64,000 nucleotides of DNA from Mycobacterium sp. M26 (GTDB lineage: Bacteria; Actinomycetota; Actinomycetes; Mycobacteriales; Mycobacteriaceae), in the NCBI RefSeq assembly GCF_001494595.1, contig NZ_LN929908.1, positions 2,765,716 through 2,829,715 of the forward strand, read 5' to 3'. Both the position numbers and the translations under genes were made by a program. This document shows positions 41,146 through 49,830 of the stretch, in pieces; the first letter of the stretch is position 1, and every line of letters starts with the position of its first letter. The notes under the pieces were generated by a model that saw nothing but the letters and a program-made list of their open reading frames with translations, was not told the DNA's origin and did not search any database.

Positions 41146-41721
41146 ATGACATCCCTGCGCGAGCGGAACCGCTCCCGTACCAAGCGGGAGATCGAGGCGG
41201 CCGCCATCGAGTTGTTCGAGTCCGCCGGATATGCCGCGACCACGGTCGAACAGATCGCGCGGAAAGCCGGGGTGTCCAGCGCTACGTTCTTCCGATACTT
41301 CGGATCAAAAGAGGAGGTCCTGTTCACCAATGAACAGGACGCCGTCGACGAGATGGTGGCGCTTGTTGCCGCGCGAGAGGACCGCGCCGCCACCCTGGCG
41401 GCTTTGAGCGAACCCATCGCCTGCTTCGCGGAGGGCTATCTCGACGATGCCGATTCCGAGACCCAGCGAGTCACGCGCCTGGTGATGACCACGCGCGACG
41501 TGGAATCGCGCAGTATGCGGATGCGGCTGCGCTGGGAGCACGCCGTCGCTCACCAGCTCGCCGACGAGCGCGGGGGCGACATCGAGCCCGGGGATGTGTT
41601 GATCGCCAATCTGGCCATCGCGTGCTTGACTGCCGCGCTCTGGCAATGGCAGTCCGCTGCGCGTCCCGCAGCGATCGGTCCGGTGGTTCGACGGATGTTC
41701 GCGGAGGCGGTTCGCCAATAG
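41146..41721 (+). CDS. TetR family transcriptional regulator
   Basis: A 191-residue TetR regulator with a clear N-terminal helix-turn-helix (AAAIELFESAGYAATTVEQI, then KAGVSSATFFRYFGSKEEVL). ATG 41146 is preferred to GTG 41140, with GAGAG just upstream. It is divergent from the SDR gene and directly upstream of the amidohydrolase at 41784, separated by a gap with the GAGAGTCTCTC palindrome. It probably controls one or both. Confidence 0.9.
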   Translation: MTSLRERNRSRTKREIEAAAIELFESAGYAATTVEQIARKAGVSSATFFRYFGSKEEVLFTNEQDAVDEMVALVAAREDRAATLAALSEPIACFAEGYLDDADSETQRVTRLVMTTRDVESRSMRMRLRWEHAVAHQLADERGGDIEPGDVLIANLAIACLTAALWQWQSAARPAAIGPVVRRMFAEAVRQ

Positions 41722-41727
41722 TTGTGC

Positions 41728-41738
41728 GAGAGTCTCTC
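41728..41738. promoter_or_regulatory. GAGAG-T-CTCTC palindrome
   Basis: An 11-bp perfect inverted repeat, 6 bases after the TetR stop and 45 bases before the amidohydrolase start. A candidate operator for the adjacent TetR. Confidence 0.4.
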
Positions 41739-41783
41739 AATTTGATAGCGTCTCGCCAAAGACGCTCTGATGAAGGAGAGGCC

Positions 41784-42992
41784 ATGGCGCTCATTCCAAA
41801 CTCGGTAGGCACCCTGCCCTATCACATGGCGGACTTCGACCAGCACGCCCAGGAGACCGAGGATGCGTTCACCCGGTTCATGCCGAAGGCGAAGCTCCAT
41901 ACCGCGGTCCGACCGGTCAACGTTCCCGGATATGCGCACAAGATGCTGCTGGCAAACGATCGCCTGGTGACCGCGCTGGAGAACGACCTCGACATGGCCT
42001 ACGTCCCGGGCTCACTGGTAGAGATGCTCAAGCAGCGCGCCTCGGGAGATGCTGCAGAAGCGGAGCGCTTTTTCGAACCGATCCAGGAGGAGTATCTGGA
42101 TCGCGACAAGCGTCTGCTCCAGCTCGAGGAGCAACAGATCGACAAGGCGATCATGTATCCCAGCGGATGGGGCCTGCTTGCCGAGGCGTACCTCAACGAC
42201 TCCGAGGTGCTCTATGACAATCTCACCGCATTCAACAAATGGATTGAGGAAGATTGGGGTTTCGCCTACAAGGACACCATCTACGCGCCCGCGATGCTGT
42301 CGATGCGAGACCTGGGCCGGGCGTGCGCAGAACTGGACCGAGTGCTCGACGCGGGTGCACGTTTCATCCTCCTTCCCGCTGGCCCCGCGTACGGCCGCTC
42401 GCCAGGTGACCCCTACTTTGATCCGTTCTGGGCACGAATCAATGAGGCCAAAGCCGTTGTCTGCTACCACATCACCGAGTTCTACTACCAGGAGAACGTC
42501 GCTGCGGACTGGGGCTGGAAGCTCTGCCCGCCGTTCGGCTTCTCAGCGTGGCAGTGGCAGAACTCCTACGGCGAGCGGCCCATCACCGACACGCTCTCGG
42601 CGCTCATTTTCGATAACCTCTTCGGCCGGTATCCGAACATCAAGGTGCTGGCGAGTGAATTCGGCGCGGAATGGATCCCGCACTTCATTCGCCACATGGA
42701 CAAGAGCCGGGGAATGGCACGCGGCGGCACCTGGCTCGGCGGCCAGCTGAGCGAGCGGCCCAGCACCATTTTCAAGAACCACGTTCGGGTGGTCCCGTAT
42801 CCGGAAGACAATGTTCCCGAGCTAGCCGATCGCCTGGGGACCGTGGACTGCTTGGTGATGGGCTCAGACTGGCCGCACGCCGAGGGGCTGCGGGAGCCGG
42901 CCGAGCTGTTCTCTCGGGTTGCCGGGCTGGGTGACGATCGGCGCAAGGCTTTCCTGCGCGACAACGGGGTTGCCCTGGTCGCGGGGACCTAG
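41784..42992 (+). CDS. Amidohydrolase-2 family protein
   Basis: A 402-residue metal-dependent hydrolase or decarboxylase. The first metal motif is DFDQHAQE near the N-terminus, a histidine motif is VVCYHITEFYY, and the C-terminal acidic motif is VMGSDWPHAEGLREP. ATG 41784 follows AAGGAGAG at 4 bases. It converges with the GntR gene at 42989 (overlap 4 bases). It is related in type to the genes at 25807 and 50740, but clearly different in sequence. Its substrate is unknown. Confidence 0.9.
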   Translation: MALIPNSVGTLPYHMADFDQHAQETEDAFTRFMPKAKLHTAVRPVNVPGYAHKMLLANDRLVTALENDLDMAYVPGSLVEMLKQRASGDAAEAERFFEPIQEEYLDRDKRLLQLEEQQIDKAIMYPSGWGLLAEAYLNDSEVLYDNLTAFNKWIEEDWGFAYKDTIYAPAMLSMRDLGRACAELDRVLDAGARFILLPAGPAYGRSPGDPYFDPFWARINEAKAVVCYHITEFYYQENVAADWGWKLCPPFGFSAWQWQNSYGERPITDTLSALIFDNLFGRYPNIKVLASEFGAEWIPHFIRHMDKSRGMARGGTWLGGQLSERPSTIFKNHVRVVPYPEDNVPELADRLGTVDCLVMGSDWPHAEGLREPAELFSRVAGLGDDRRKAFLRDNGVALVAGT

Positions 42993-43735
42993 GAGAGGAC
43001 CTCGACCAACGTTGAGTCAGACTCTCCCACCATGAATTTTTCGACGGCCTCAAGATGGCGACGCCAGTGCCGCTGGGCGGCCTCGGTGTCGCCGTCGGCG
43101 AGGAGTTTGACGAGCCGAACGTAGGCTTTCTGTGCGGTGACGTTCGCCTCGGCCTCGAAGCCTTTCGGGTGTGCAGCGATGAAGACGGCGTTGTGGGCGT
43201 CGATGATCTCGAACAACATCTGGCCCAGTGTCGCCATGGTCGCGCTTCCGGTGGCCCGGACGAGTGCCAGATGGAACTTCACGCTGTAGTGCGCGAACTT
43301 CTCTTCGTCCTCGGTCAGGCCGTCACCTTCCTGAATCAGCTCCTTGAGTTCACGGATCGCCGACTTGCTGCGGCTATTGCCTAACAAGCCCACTGCGGAG
43401 ACCTCGATCTCGGTGCGGGCCCGGTAGACGTCGCTGAGCGGTGTTCCCTGATACTGCAACAAGATTCCCACGTATCGAGCGGCCACGGAGCCGTCCGGCT
43501 CGAGGACCCGACCGCCGCCACGCGCGCCGCGCAACACCGTGATGATGGCCTCGGATTCCAGGATGCGGAACGCCTCGCGCAGCGTCGGGCGTGAGACACC
43601 AAACTCCTGCATCAATGCGGCTTCGTTGGGCAGCAACTCGCCCGGTTTGAGATCTCCCGTGACGATGCGACGGCGTAAGTTGGCCGCGACCAACTCGCTG
43701 GCCTTGGGAACCTTGACCAACGAGGACTTCTGCAT
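42989..43735 (-). CDS. GntR/FadR (FCD) transcriptional regulator
   Basis: A 248-residue GntR regulator of the FadR subfamily. The winged helix has ELVAANLRRRIVTGDLKPGELLPNE and EFGVSRPTLREAFRILESEAI, and the C-terminal FCD domain senses a ligand, often an organic acid or acyl-CoA. ATG 43735 is chosen because the frame upstream begins with TTG 43759 and no site is near it. The GTAACTGTTTA motif just upstream may be its own operator. It is the regulator nearest to the beta-oxidation genes on both sides. Confidence 0.9.
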   Translation of the reverse strand: MQKSSLVKVPKASELVAANLRRRIVTGDLKPGELLPNEAALMQEFGVSRPTLREAFRILESEAIITVLRGARGGGRVLEPDGSVAARYVGILLQYQGTPLSDVYRARTEIEVSAVGLLGNSRSKSAIRELKELIQEGDGLTEDEEKFAHYSVKFHLALVRATGSATMATLGQMLFEIIDAHNAVFIAAHPKGFEAEANVTAQKAYVRLVKLLADGDTEAAQRHWRRHLEAVEKFMVGESDSTLVEVLS

Positions 43736-43781
43736 GTGCGGTGCCGTGTTTCTCTTCAACGAATCGTCTAGTTCATTGATT

Positions 43782-43792
43782 GTAACTGTTTA
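43782..43792. promoter_or_regulatory. GTAACTGTTTA motif upstream of GntR
   Basis: GTAACTGTTTA (minus-strand TAAACAGTTAC) lies 47 bases before the GntR start. It matches the motif at 22360 and 46980 except for one base. It lies between the GntR gene and the crotonase, which ends at 43824. Confidence 0.4.
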
Positions 43793-43823
43793 GATGATGA
43801 AGGCACGGTTCAGGCTCCAATCG

Positions 43824-44606
43824 CTAGGTTGGGCGCCGGCGCGCTTCCGCGCGGTCGATCATCTGTTGCACCAATTGCCCGTGCTCGTCCGACTGCACAC
43901 TGTGACGTTCGGCGGCGATCGCCTGATCGAGGACTCCGGCCAGCGTCCGCAACGGCAGCGCGTTCATCAGCCGTTTGGTGTCCTGCAACGCCCGCTGCGG
44001 TATCGCGGCGAGCCGCTGCGCGATCTCCATCGCGGTGTCGACCGTCTTGTCCTGCGGGACAACCCGACTGACCAGACCAAGCTCCATCGCCCTGGTGGCA
44101 CTGATGCGCTCGCCCAGGAACACCAGCTCCTTGGCCCGCGCGAGGCCGACCAACAGCGGCCAGAGCATGGCGGCACCATCGCCGGGGACAAGTCCGACGC
44201 CCAGATGCGGGTCGGAGAGGAACGCCGTATCGGCAGCCACCGCGATATCGCACAGCGCGGCCAGACTCGCGCCTAGCCCGACCGCGGGACCATTGATCGC
44301 CGCAACCAACGGCTGTGGAAGGTTCAGCATGCTCATCACGGTGCGCCGGGCTTCCTCGAACACGGTATGGCCGACGGCTGGGTCGCTGCGGGTGGCAACC
44401 ATGAGCGAGAAGTCACCGCCGGCGCTGAACGCCTTTCCGGCCCCGGTCAGCACCACAGACTTGATCGTGTGGTCGTTCGCGATCTCGTCCCATACCTCCG
44501 CAAGCCGGCGGTGCAGAGCCGCATCGGCGGCGTTGGTGTGCTCGGGCCGGTTCATGCGCACCAACGCGACTCCACCATGCCGTTCGACCACAAGTACGTC
44601 GGTCAT
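43824..44606 (-). CDS. Enoyl-CoA hydratase/isomerase (crotonase)
   Basis: A 260-residue crotonase. The oxyanion-hole segments are AFSAGGDFSLM and INGPAVGLGASLAALCDIAVA, with the acidic DPHLGVGLVPGDGAAM region. ATG 44606 is preferred to ATG 44612 because GAAGG then lies 6 bases away. It is the last gene of a minus-strand group that begins at 46942. Probably hydrates or isomerises an enoyl-CoA of the pathway. Confidence 0.93.
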   Translation of the reverse strand: MTDVLVVERHGGVALVRMNRPEHTNAADAALHRRLAEVWDEIANDHTIKSVVLTGAGKAFSAGGDFSLMVATRSDPAVGHTVFEEARRTVMSMLNLPQPLVAAINGPAVGLGASLAALCDIAVAADTAFLSDPHLGVGLVPGDGAAMLWPLLVGLARAKELVFLGERISATRAMELGLVSRVVPQDKTVDTAMEIAQRLAAIPQRALQDTKRLMNALPLRTLAGVLDQAIAAERHSVQSDEHGQLVQQMIDRAEARRRPT

Positions 44607-44619
44607 TGCCATCCTTCCG

Positions 44620-45822
44620 TCAGATGAGCCCGTCGCGGCGCCACTGTGTGATGCGGTTGTCGCCGAACCCGAGTTCCTTCAGCAGAACCGTGGTGTCCGC
44701 GCCCAGCGTTGGGGCAGGGCCGCGAACGTAACCGGGGCTGTGCGACAAACCGACTGGGAAGTCGGCGATCGGCGCGGGAACTGGAAGCCCCGGATAGGCA
44801 ACGCCGACCAGATGACCGCTGGCGCGCACGCGCGGATCCTCAAGAAACTCCCCGGGACGCAACACGGGGGCCGCAGCAATACCGGCTTCCTGCAGTTCGG
44901 CCATGACATCGACGTTGGCGCGGGTCGAACACCAGTCCCCGAAAATCCGGGATAGTTCTACGCCGTTGACACCCCGATCGGTGTCCGTGGCGAACCGCGG
45001 ATCGTCAAGGAGATCGGGCCGACCAACGAGTTCGCACCACCGTTGGAATTGCCGGTTGCCGACAACCGAGGCCATCACGTGGCCGTCCTTGGTGGCCAAC
45101 ACGTCGAACGGCCCCGACGTCTGACCCCGGTTCCCGGTCGGCTCACGTTGGACACCACGCACCCGGGCTTCCACCGTCTCCCTGTTCGTCATCAACAGCC
45201 CGGTCTTGAGCAGCGAGCCCTCCACGTGTTGCCCCACACCGGTGCGGTGCCGATCCAGAAGAGCCGCAAGAGTTCCCATAGCAAGAAGACTTCCGGTGGT
45301 GAAGTCGACGTAGGGCACCCAGCATCGTGTCGGTGCTCCAGGCTCACCGGTTAGGGCGATGGCACCGCTGAGCGCCTGAATGGTCCCGTCGAAACCGATC
45401 TGGTCGGCGTAGGGACCCCCCTCGCCGAACGCCGTGGCGGTGACGAGCACTGTCCTCGGATGACGCGCATGCAACGCGGCCCACTCGATGCCCATCCGCG
45501 TGCGGGTCTCAGCGGGCAGATTGGCTACGACCACATCGGCGGTGCCCAACAGGGCATCGATGATCTCGGACGCCTCGGGCCGGTGCGCCTGCAGCGTCAG
45601 CGACCGCTTGCCACGGTTGCAGACGAGATACATTGCGCCCGAACCGTCTTCGGCCACCGGCGCGATATAGCGATCGTCGCCGCCGGACGGTCGCTCGATT
45701 CGGATGACCTCCGCGCCGAGGTCGGCGAGCAATGCCGCGCACCACGGCCCGGCGACGTGTTTGCCGAAGTCGAGCACCCTGGTGCCCGAAAGCACGCCGT
45801 CGCCCGCCGTCGTCGATGCCAC
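44620..45822 (-). CDS. CaiB/BaiF class III CoA-transferase
   Basis: A 400-residue CoA-transferase of family III. The N-terminal domain signature RVLDFGKHVAGPWCAALLADLGAEVIRIE is present, with the C-terminal ALLDRHRTGVGQHVEGSLLKT segment. The catalytic Asp is probably in VPYVDFTTGSLLA. GTG 45822 is chosen as it lies one base beyond the FadE stop at 45824; the open frame runs on into that gene. It could move CoA from a thioester onto the pathway acid. It is 13 bp from the crotonase. Confidence 0.92.
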   Translation of the reverse strand: MASTTAGDGVLSGTRVLDFGKHVAGPWCAALLADLGAEVIRIERPSGGDDRYIAPVAEDGSGAMYLVCNRGKRSLTLQAHRPEASEIIDALLGTADVVVANLPAETRTRMGIEWAALHARHPRTVLVTATAFGEGGPYADQIGFDGTIQALSGAIALTGEPGAPTRCWVPYVDFTTGSLLAMGTLAALLDRHRTGVGQHVEGSLLKTGLLMTNRETVEARVRGVQREPTGNRGQTSGPFDVLATKDGHVMASVVGNRQFQRWCELVGRPDLLDDPRFATDTDRGVNGVELSRIFGDWCSTRANVDVMAELQEAGIAAAPVLRPGEFLEDPRVRASGHLVGVAYPGLPVPAPIADFPVGLSHSPGYVRGPAPTLGADTTVLLKELGFGDNRITQWRRDGLI

Positions 45823-45823
45823 G

Positions 45824-46942
45824 TCAGACCAGCTGGACCAGACGGGCAATCCTCTCCCGATGAACCGACGGCGAACCGAACAGAACTTCCGAGGACTTCG
45901 CCCGTTTGAAGTACAGATGCGCCGGATGCTCCCAGGTGAAGCCGATTCCGCCATGCATCTGGATGCTTTCCGCGGCAACGTGGTAATACGCCGTGGAGCA
46001 GTACGTCTTGGCGATGGAGGCCGCCGTCGATACGTCCTCGGCGCCCGAGGCCACCGCGGCGCTGGCATAGCCTGCGGCCGACCGGGCCGACTCGAGTTCG
46101 ACCAGCATGTCGGCGCACCGGTGCTTGATCGCCTGGAACGACCCGATCGCCCTACCGAACTGCTGGCGCACCTTGAGGTAGTCGATCGTCGACTCCAGGA
46201 CGAAAGCCGCACCTCCGACCTGCTCGCATGCCAGCGCAACCAGGGCGCGGTCGAAAACCTGCGACAAGGTCCGCCACCCATCACCGTCGGCACCGACCAG
46301 CGCGGCCGATACGTTGTCGAGACGCACTGTCGCCAACCGCCGGGTCAGGTCCATCACCGGCAGGTTGGTCGTCGTCAGGCCGACAGCATCGCGTTCTACG
46401 GCGAACAGCGACACCCCGGCGTCCGTGCGGGCCGCAACCAACATCAGCCCGGCCTGCGATCCGTCCAGCACATAGTTTTTCGTACCATTGAGCACCCAGC
46501 TGTCCCCTGCGCGTTGAGCGCTGAGCTGGATGTCGCTGTCGGACCATTCGGCGGTGCTTTCGGTCACGGCGACGGTAGCGGTCAACGTACCCTCGGCGAT
46601 CGCAGGCAGATAGCGCTGGCAGGCCTCGTCGTCACCCGAGAGGAGCAGAGCGCCGGTGGCCAGCGCCACCGTCGACAGCAGCGGGCCGGTGAACAGGCAG
46701 CGACCTGCTTCCTCCATCACCACTGCCAGTTCGTCAAAGCCGTAGCCGGCTCCCCCGAGCTCCTCGGGGATGATCAGCGACTGCAGGCCGATCTGTTCGG
46801 CGGCGGTACGCCAGGCGTCAACGTCATAGCCCAACTGCGAGTCGATTTGTTCACGAACCTGCTCCTCGGCGGAGTACTTGCGCAGGAAGGCACGCATCAC
46901 GTCACGCAGGGCCTCCTGCTCGGGGGTGGTGATCAGCGCCAT
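45824..46942 (-). CDS. Acyl-CoA dehydrogenase, partner (beta-like) subunit
   Basis: A 372-residue FadE-like protein with the acyl-CoA dehydrogenase fold (N-terminal alpha domain, middle region short). The segment corresponding to the catalytic-Glu helix reads RALVALACEQVGGAAF and not the ERxxxA type, so it may not carry the catalytic base. Steroid-type FadEs work as alpha2beta2 heterotetramers with one catalytic and one non-catalytic subunit. The adjacent FadE at 47011 has an ERG site and would be its partner. AGGA precedes ATG 46942. Confidence 0.85.
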   Translation of the reverse strand: MALITTPEQEALRDVMRAFLRKYSAEEQVREQIDSQLGYDVDAWRTAAEQIGLQSLIIPEELGGAGYGFDELAVVMEEAGRCLFTGPLLSTVALATGALLLSGDDEACQRYLPAIAEGTLTATVAVTESTAEWSDSDIQLSAQRAGDSWVLNGTKNYVLDGSQAGLMLVAARTDAGVSLFAVERDAVGLTTTNLPVMDLTRRLATVRLDNVSAALVGADGDGWRTLSQVFDRALVALACEQVGGAAFVLESTIDYLKVRQQFGRAIGSFQAIKHRCADMLVELESARSAAGYASAAVASGAEDVSTAASIAKTYCSTAYYHVAAESIQMHGGIGFTWEHPAHLYFKRAKSSEVLFGSPSVHRERIARLVQLV

Positions 46943-46979
46943 ACAAGTTCCTGAGGATCGTGCCAGAACAATGGGAGGT

Positions 46980-46989
46980 TAAACAGTAA
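46980..46989. promoter_or_regulatory. TAAACAGTAA motif upstream of FadE
   Basis: TAAACAGTAA in the 68-bp gap between two FadE genes, on the minus strand TTACTGTTTA. TACTGT could be a -10 about 40 bases before the FadE at 46942. The motif recurs at 22360. Confidence 0.4.
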
Positions 46990-47010
46990 CATATTTATAC
47001 TCATTGGGGA

Positions 47011-48198
47011 TCAGCGCGGCAGCCCGAGCACCCGCTCTGAGATGATGTTGCGCTGGATCTCCGAGGTGCCGCCGTAGATGGTCTCCGCCCGCGACAAGAG
47101 GAAAAGCTTGCGCGCGTCCTCAGCCGAGCGCTCGGTGGCTTCGTAGACCGCCTCCACACCGTGGACGTCCATCGACAACTCCCCGATCCCCTGGTGCAGT
47201 ACCGAGGCGAACAGCTTGGAGACCGTCGCCGCGGCCGCCGTAGCCGCACCCGGCGCCGGACTATCCTCATCGAGGAGGTCCGCGACGATCCGCAGGTTGG
47301 TGAATCGCATCAGGTTGACTCCGATGTAGGCGTCGACCAGGCGCCGACGCAGCCACGGATCATCAACGGCGCCGCTTCTTTTCGCAGTCGCAATCAAATC
47401 GGAGACTTCCCGCTGCATGGCCAGCTGCATGGGCATCAGCGCACTGCCGCGTTCCATTCCCAACGTCGCCATGACGACCCCCCAGCCCCGGCCCACGCCA
47501 CCGACAACCATATCGGCGTCGGCCCGAGCGTCGTTGAAGAAGCACTCACTGAACTCTTTTGAGCGCGCGAGGTTCTCGATCGGACGGATATCCACGCCGG
47601 GTTGATCAACCTCGACCAGCAGCAGGCTCAAACCCTTGTGCCGCAGGGTGATATCCGGATCGGTGCGGCACAGAACATACAGCCAATCGGCATGGTGCCC
47701 GAAGGTGGTCCACACCTTCTGGCCGTCGATGTGCCAGCCGTCGGCGTCGAGCGCCGCTTTGGTGCGGACCGCGGCGAGGTCCGATCCCGCGCCGGGTTCA
47801 CTGAAACCCTGTCCCCACATCTCCTCGACGGCCAGGATTCTGGGCAGGAAGCGTTGCTTCTGGGCCTCGGTGCCGAATTCCAGCAGGGTCGGGCCGAGCA
47901 GTTCCAACGCCTGCGTGTTGACCCGGGCGGGCGCGGCGGCGCGCGCGTACTCGTACTCGAAGATGATTTCCTCGGCCAGGCCGGCGCCCCGGCCGCCGTA
48001 CTCCCGCGGCCAGGTCAGGCCCAGCCAATTGCCTTCAGCCAGTTCCCGTTCCCAGGCGACACGCACGTCCCATGCGGTGTCGTCGGTGGGACTTCCCACT
48101 CCGCCATGCTCGGCGAACTCACCCACGAGGTGCTCGGCCAGCCAGGTGCGGACTTCATCGCGGAAGTCGGCATGGCCCGGTGCGATATCGATGTCCAT
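47011..48198 (-). CDS. Acyl-CoA dehydrogenase, catalytic (alpha-like) subunit
   Basis: A 395-residue FadE. FAD/acyl-CoA segments seen are WGQGFSEPGAGSDLAAVRTKA and DGWHIDGQKVWTTFGHHADW. The catalytic-Glu helix has LGMERGSALM (Glu as in the LCAD/IVD position), and the C-terminal TIYGGTSEIQRNII is complete. It likely pairs with the preceding FadE at 45824. A GAAGAGA site precedes ATG 48198. It is downstream of two crotonases, an SDR and an amidohydrolase on the same strand. Confidence 0.92.
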   Translation of the reverse strand: MDIDIAPGHADFRDEVRTWLAEHLVGEFAEHGGVGSPTDDTAWDVRVAWERELAEGNWLGLTWPREYGGRGAGLAEEIIFEYEYARAAAPARVNTQALELLGPTLLEFGTEAQKQRFLPRILAVEEMWGQGFSEPGAGSDLAAVRTKAALDADGWHIDGQKVWTTFGHHADWLYVLCRTDPDITLRHKGLSLLLVEVDQPGVDIRPIENLARSKEFSECFFNDARADADMVVGGVGRGWGVVMATLGMERGSALMPMQLAMQREVSDLIATAKRSGAVDDPWLRRRLVDAYIGVNLMRFTNLRIVADLLDEDSPAPGAATAAAATVSKLFASVLHQGIGELSMDVHGVEAVYEATERSAEDARKLFLLSRAETIYGGTSEIQRNIISERVLGLPR

Positions 48199-48206
48199 GG
48201 TTCTCT

Positions 48207-48992
48207 TCAGAAGTTCAACGGTGAGTAGGGCGGGAACCTGGGCGGCCGCTTCTCGGTCAGACTGGCCACCCCCTCGGTGAAGTCCGGTTGGGCCTTGGCC
48301 AACGTCAAGAGATACTGGGCTCGCACCCTCGCGGCGTCCATCGTCGACTCACTGTCGTGCCAGATCTGCGACTTGATCATCGCCATTGCGACCGGTGACA
48401 CCGTGGACGCCAACCGATGTGCGAACTCCATCGCGTCGGCGACGACATCGGTGCTTGAAACATGTTGGACCACACCAAGGTGTTCGGCCTCCTCGGCGAG
48501 AAATATCCGGGCGGACGCCAGCAGGTCGAACGCGTGGGCCGGCCCCACGAGTCGCACGAGCATCCAGGCCGTGGCGTCCTCGGCGGGTAGCCCGCGTTTG
48601 GCGAAGGCGGTGCTGAATTTTGCTCCGGCGGCGGCGAACCGGTAGTCGAAGGTGAGTGCCTGAGCAAGTCCGATCCCGGCACAGGAACCGTTGATGGCGC
48701 CGATGATCGGCTTCGGGATGGTGGTGGCGTAGGTCTGGGGTCGCCGGTTGGCCGTGTATAGGGCGCCGCCCTGGACGTCGGCAAGCACCTGGGGGTCCAG
48801 TCCGGGAACGAACGAGTCACCGGCACCTGTCACCACGATGACGCGTACTCGATCGTCGGCAGCGGCGCGATCCAGCGCGTCGTAGAACTCGGCCTCCATC
48901 TGCGCGGTCCACATGTTGCGCCGCTCCGGACGGTTCAGCGTCAGCAGAACGGCTCCGCCGTCGTCGACCTGGTAGAGCACGGTGTCAGTCAT
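48207..48992 (-). CDS. Enoyl-CoA hydratase/isomerase (crotonase)
   Basis: A 261-residue crotonase. Oxyanion-hole segments are SFVPGLDPQVLAD and INGSCAGIGLAQALTFDYRFA, and a FAKRGLPAEDATAWML region. ATG 48992 starts MTDTVLYQVDDGG; the frame continues upstream over the neighbouring gene. It overlaps the upstream crotonase stop by 8 bases. The expected second acidic residue of the hydratase pair is not obvious, so hydrolase or isomerase activity is possible. Confidence 0.9.
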   Translation of the reverse strand: MTDTVLYQVDDGGAVLLTLNRPERRNMWTAQMEAEFYDALDRAAADDRVRVIVVTGAGDSFVPGLDPQVLADVQGGALYTANRRPQTYATTIPKPIIGAINGSCAGIGLAQALTFDYRFAAAGAKFSTAFAKRGLPAEDATAWMLVRLVGPAHAFDLLASARIFLAEEAEHLGVVQHVSSTDVVADAMEFAHRLASTVSPVAMAMIKSQIWHDSESTMDAARVRAQYLLTLAKAQPDFTEGVASLTEKRPPRFPPYSPLNF

Positions 48993-49830
48993 CGCCGGTC
49001 CAATCGCCGCTGAACTCCGGTAGTTGGGCGTACTTCGGCCCGCTGAACCGCGGAGCCCGCTTGCCGAGAAAGGCTTCCACTCCTTCGGTGGCGTCGGCCT
49101 GGCGGCCGGTCCACCGGAACGTTTGCCACTCTCGGCAGAACGCGGCCTCGCGATCGGTGTCGCTGAGCATGGCGTAGAGCATCTGCTTGGTGATTCCCAC
49201 CGCGGCGGGTGCGGTGTTGTCGGCGATGTCCTGAGCGATCTCGCGGGCTCTGGCAAGCACGCCATCACCCGGCACAGCCTCGTGCGCGACTCCGAGTTCC
49301 TTTGCTTCAGCACCGCTGAACAGCCGCCCGGTAGTCAGCAGCTCGACTGCCTTGCCGATGCCGATCAGCCTGGGCAACAGCCACAGTGAGTTCTGTTCGG
49401 GGATCAATCCCCGCCGGGTGAACACGAAGCCGTACTTGGCGGTCTCGTTGACCACCCTGATGTCCCATTGCAGGGGAAAGGTGAGGCCGATTCCCACCGC
49501 CGAGCCGTTGAGCGCCCCGATGATCGGGGTGCGTAGCTGCCACGGGCGGGGCCGGGCAGCCATGTCGGCTTTGGCCCGCCGGTGCTGCTCCGGATCGAAG
49601 GCGAAGTTGGTTCCGCCGGGCTCCATGTCGGCGCCGGCCGAGAACAACTTTCCCGCGCCGGTCACGATAATGGCGCGAACCGTGTCATCGCGGTCGAGCC
49701 TGTCGAGTTGGCGGTGCAGTTCGACCTGCATGGCAGATACGAAGGCATTCCCCCGCTCCGGGCGATCAAGCCAGACCGTACCGATGCGACCGTCGACATC
49801 CACCCGGATGCCGTCGACGATGTCAGGCAC
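48985..49830 (-). CDS. Enoyl-CoA hydratase/isomerase (crotonase)
   Basis: A 281-residue crotonase. Oxyanion-hole segments LFSAGADMEPGGTNFAF and LNGSAVGIGLTFPLQWDIRVV are visible, with FTRRGLIPEQNSLWLLPR after. GTG 49830 gives MPDIVDGIRVDVDGRIG; longer frames run into the SDR. The insert after the first motif (EQHRRAKADMAARPRPWQLRT) is longer than usual. It overlaps the SDR stop by 8 bases. Confidence 0.9.
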   Translation of the reverse strand: MPDIVDGIRVDVDGRIGTVWLDRPERGNAFVSAMQVELHRQLDRLDRDDTVRAIIVTGAGKLFSAGADMEPGGTNFAFDPEQHRRAKADMAARPRPWQLRTPIIGALNGSAVGIGLTFPLQWDIRVVNETAKYGFVFTRRGLIPEQNSLWLLPRLIGIGKAVELLTTGRLFSGAEAKELGVAHEAVPGDGVLARAREIAQDIADNTAPAAVGITKQMLYAMLSDTDREAAFCREWQTFRWTGRQADATEGVEAFLGKRAPRFSGPKYAQLPEFSGDWTGDD

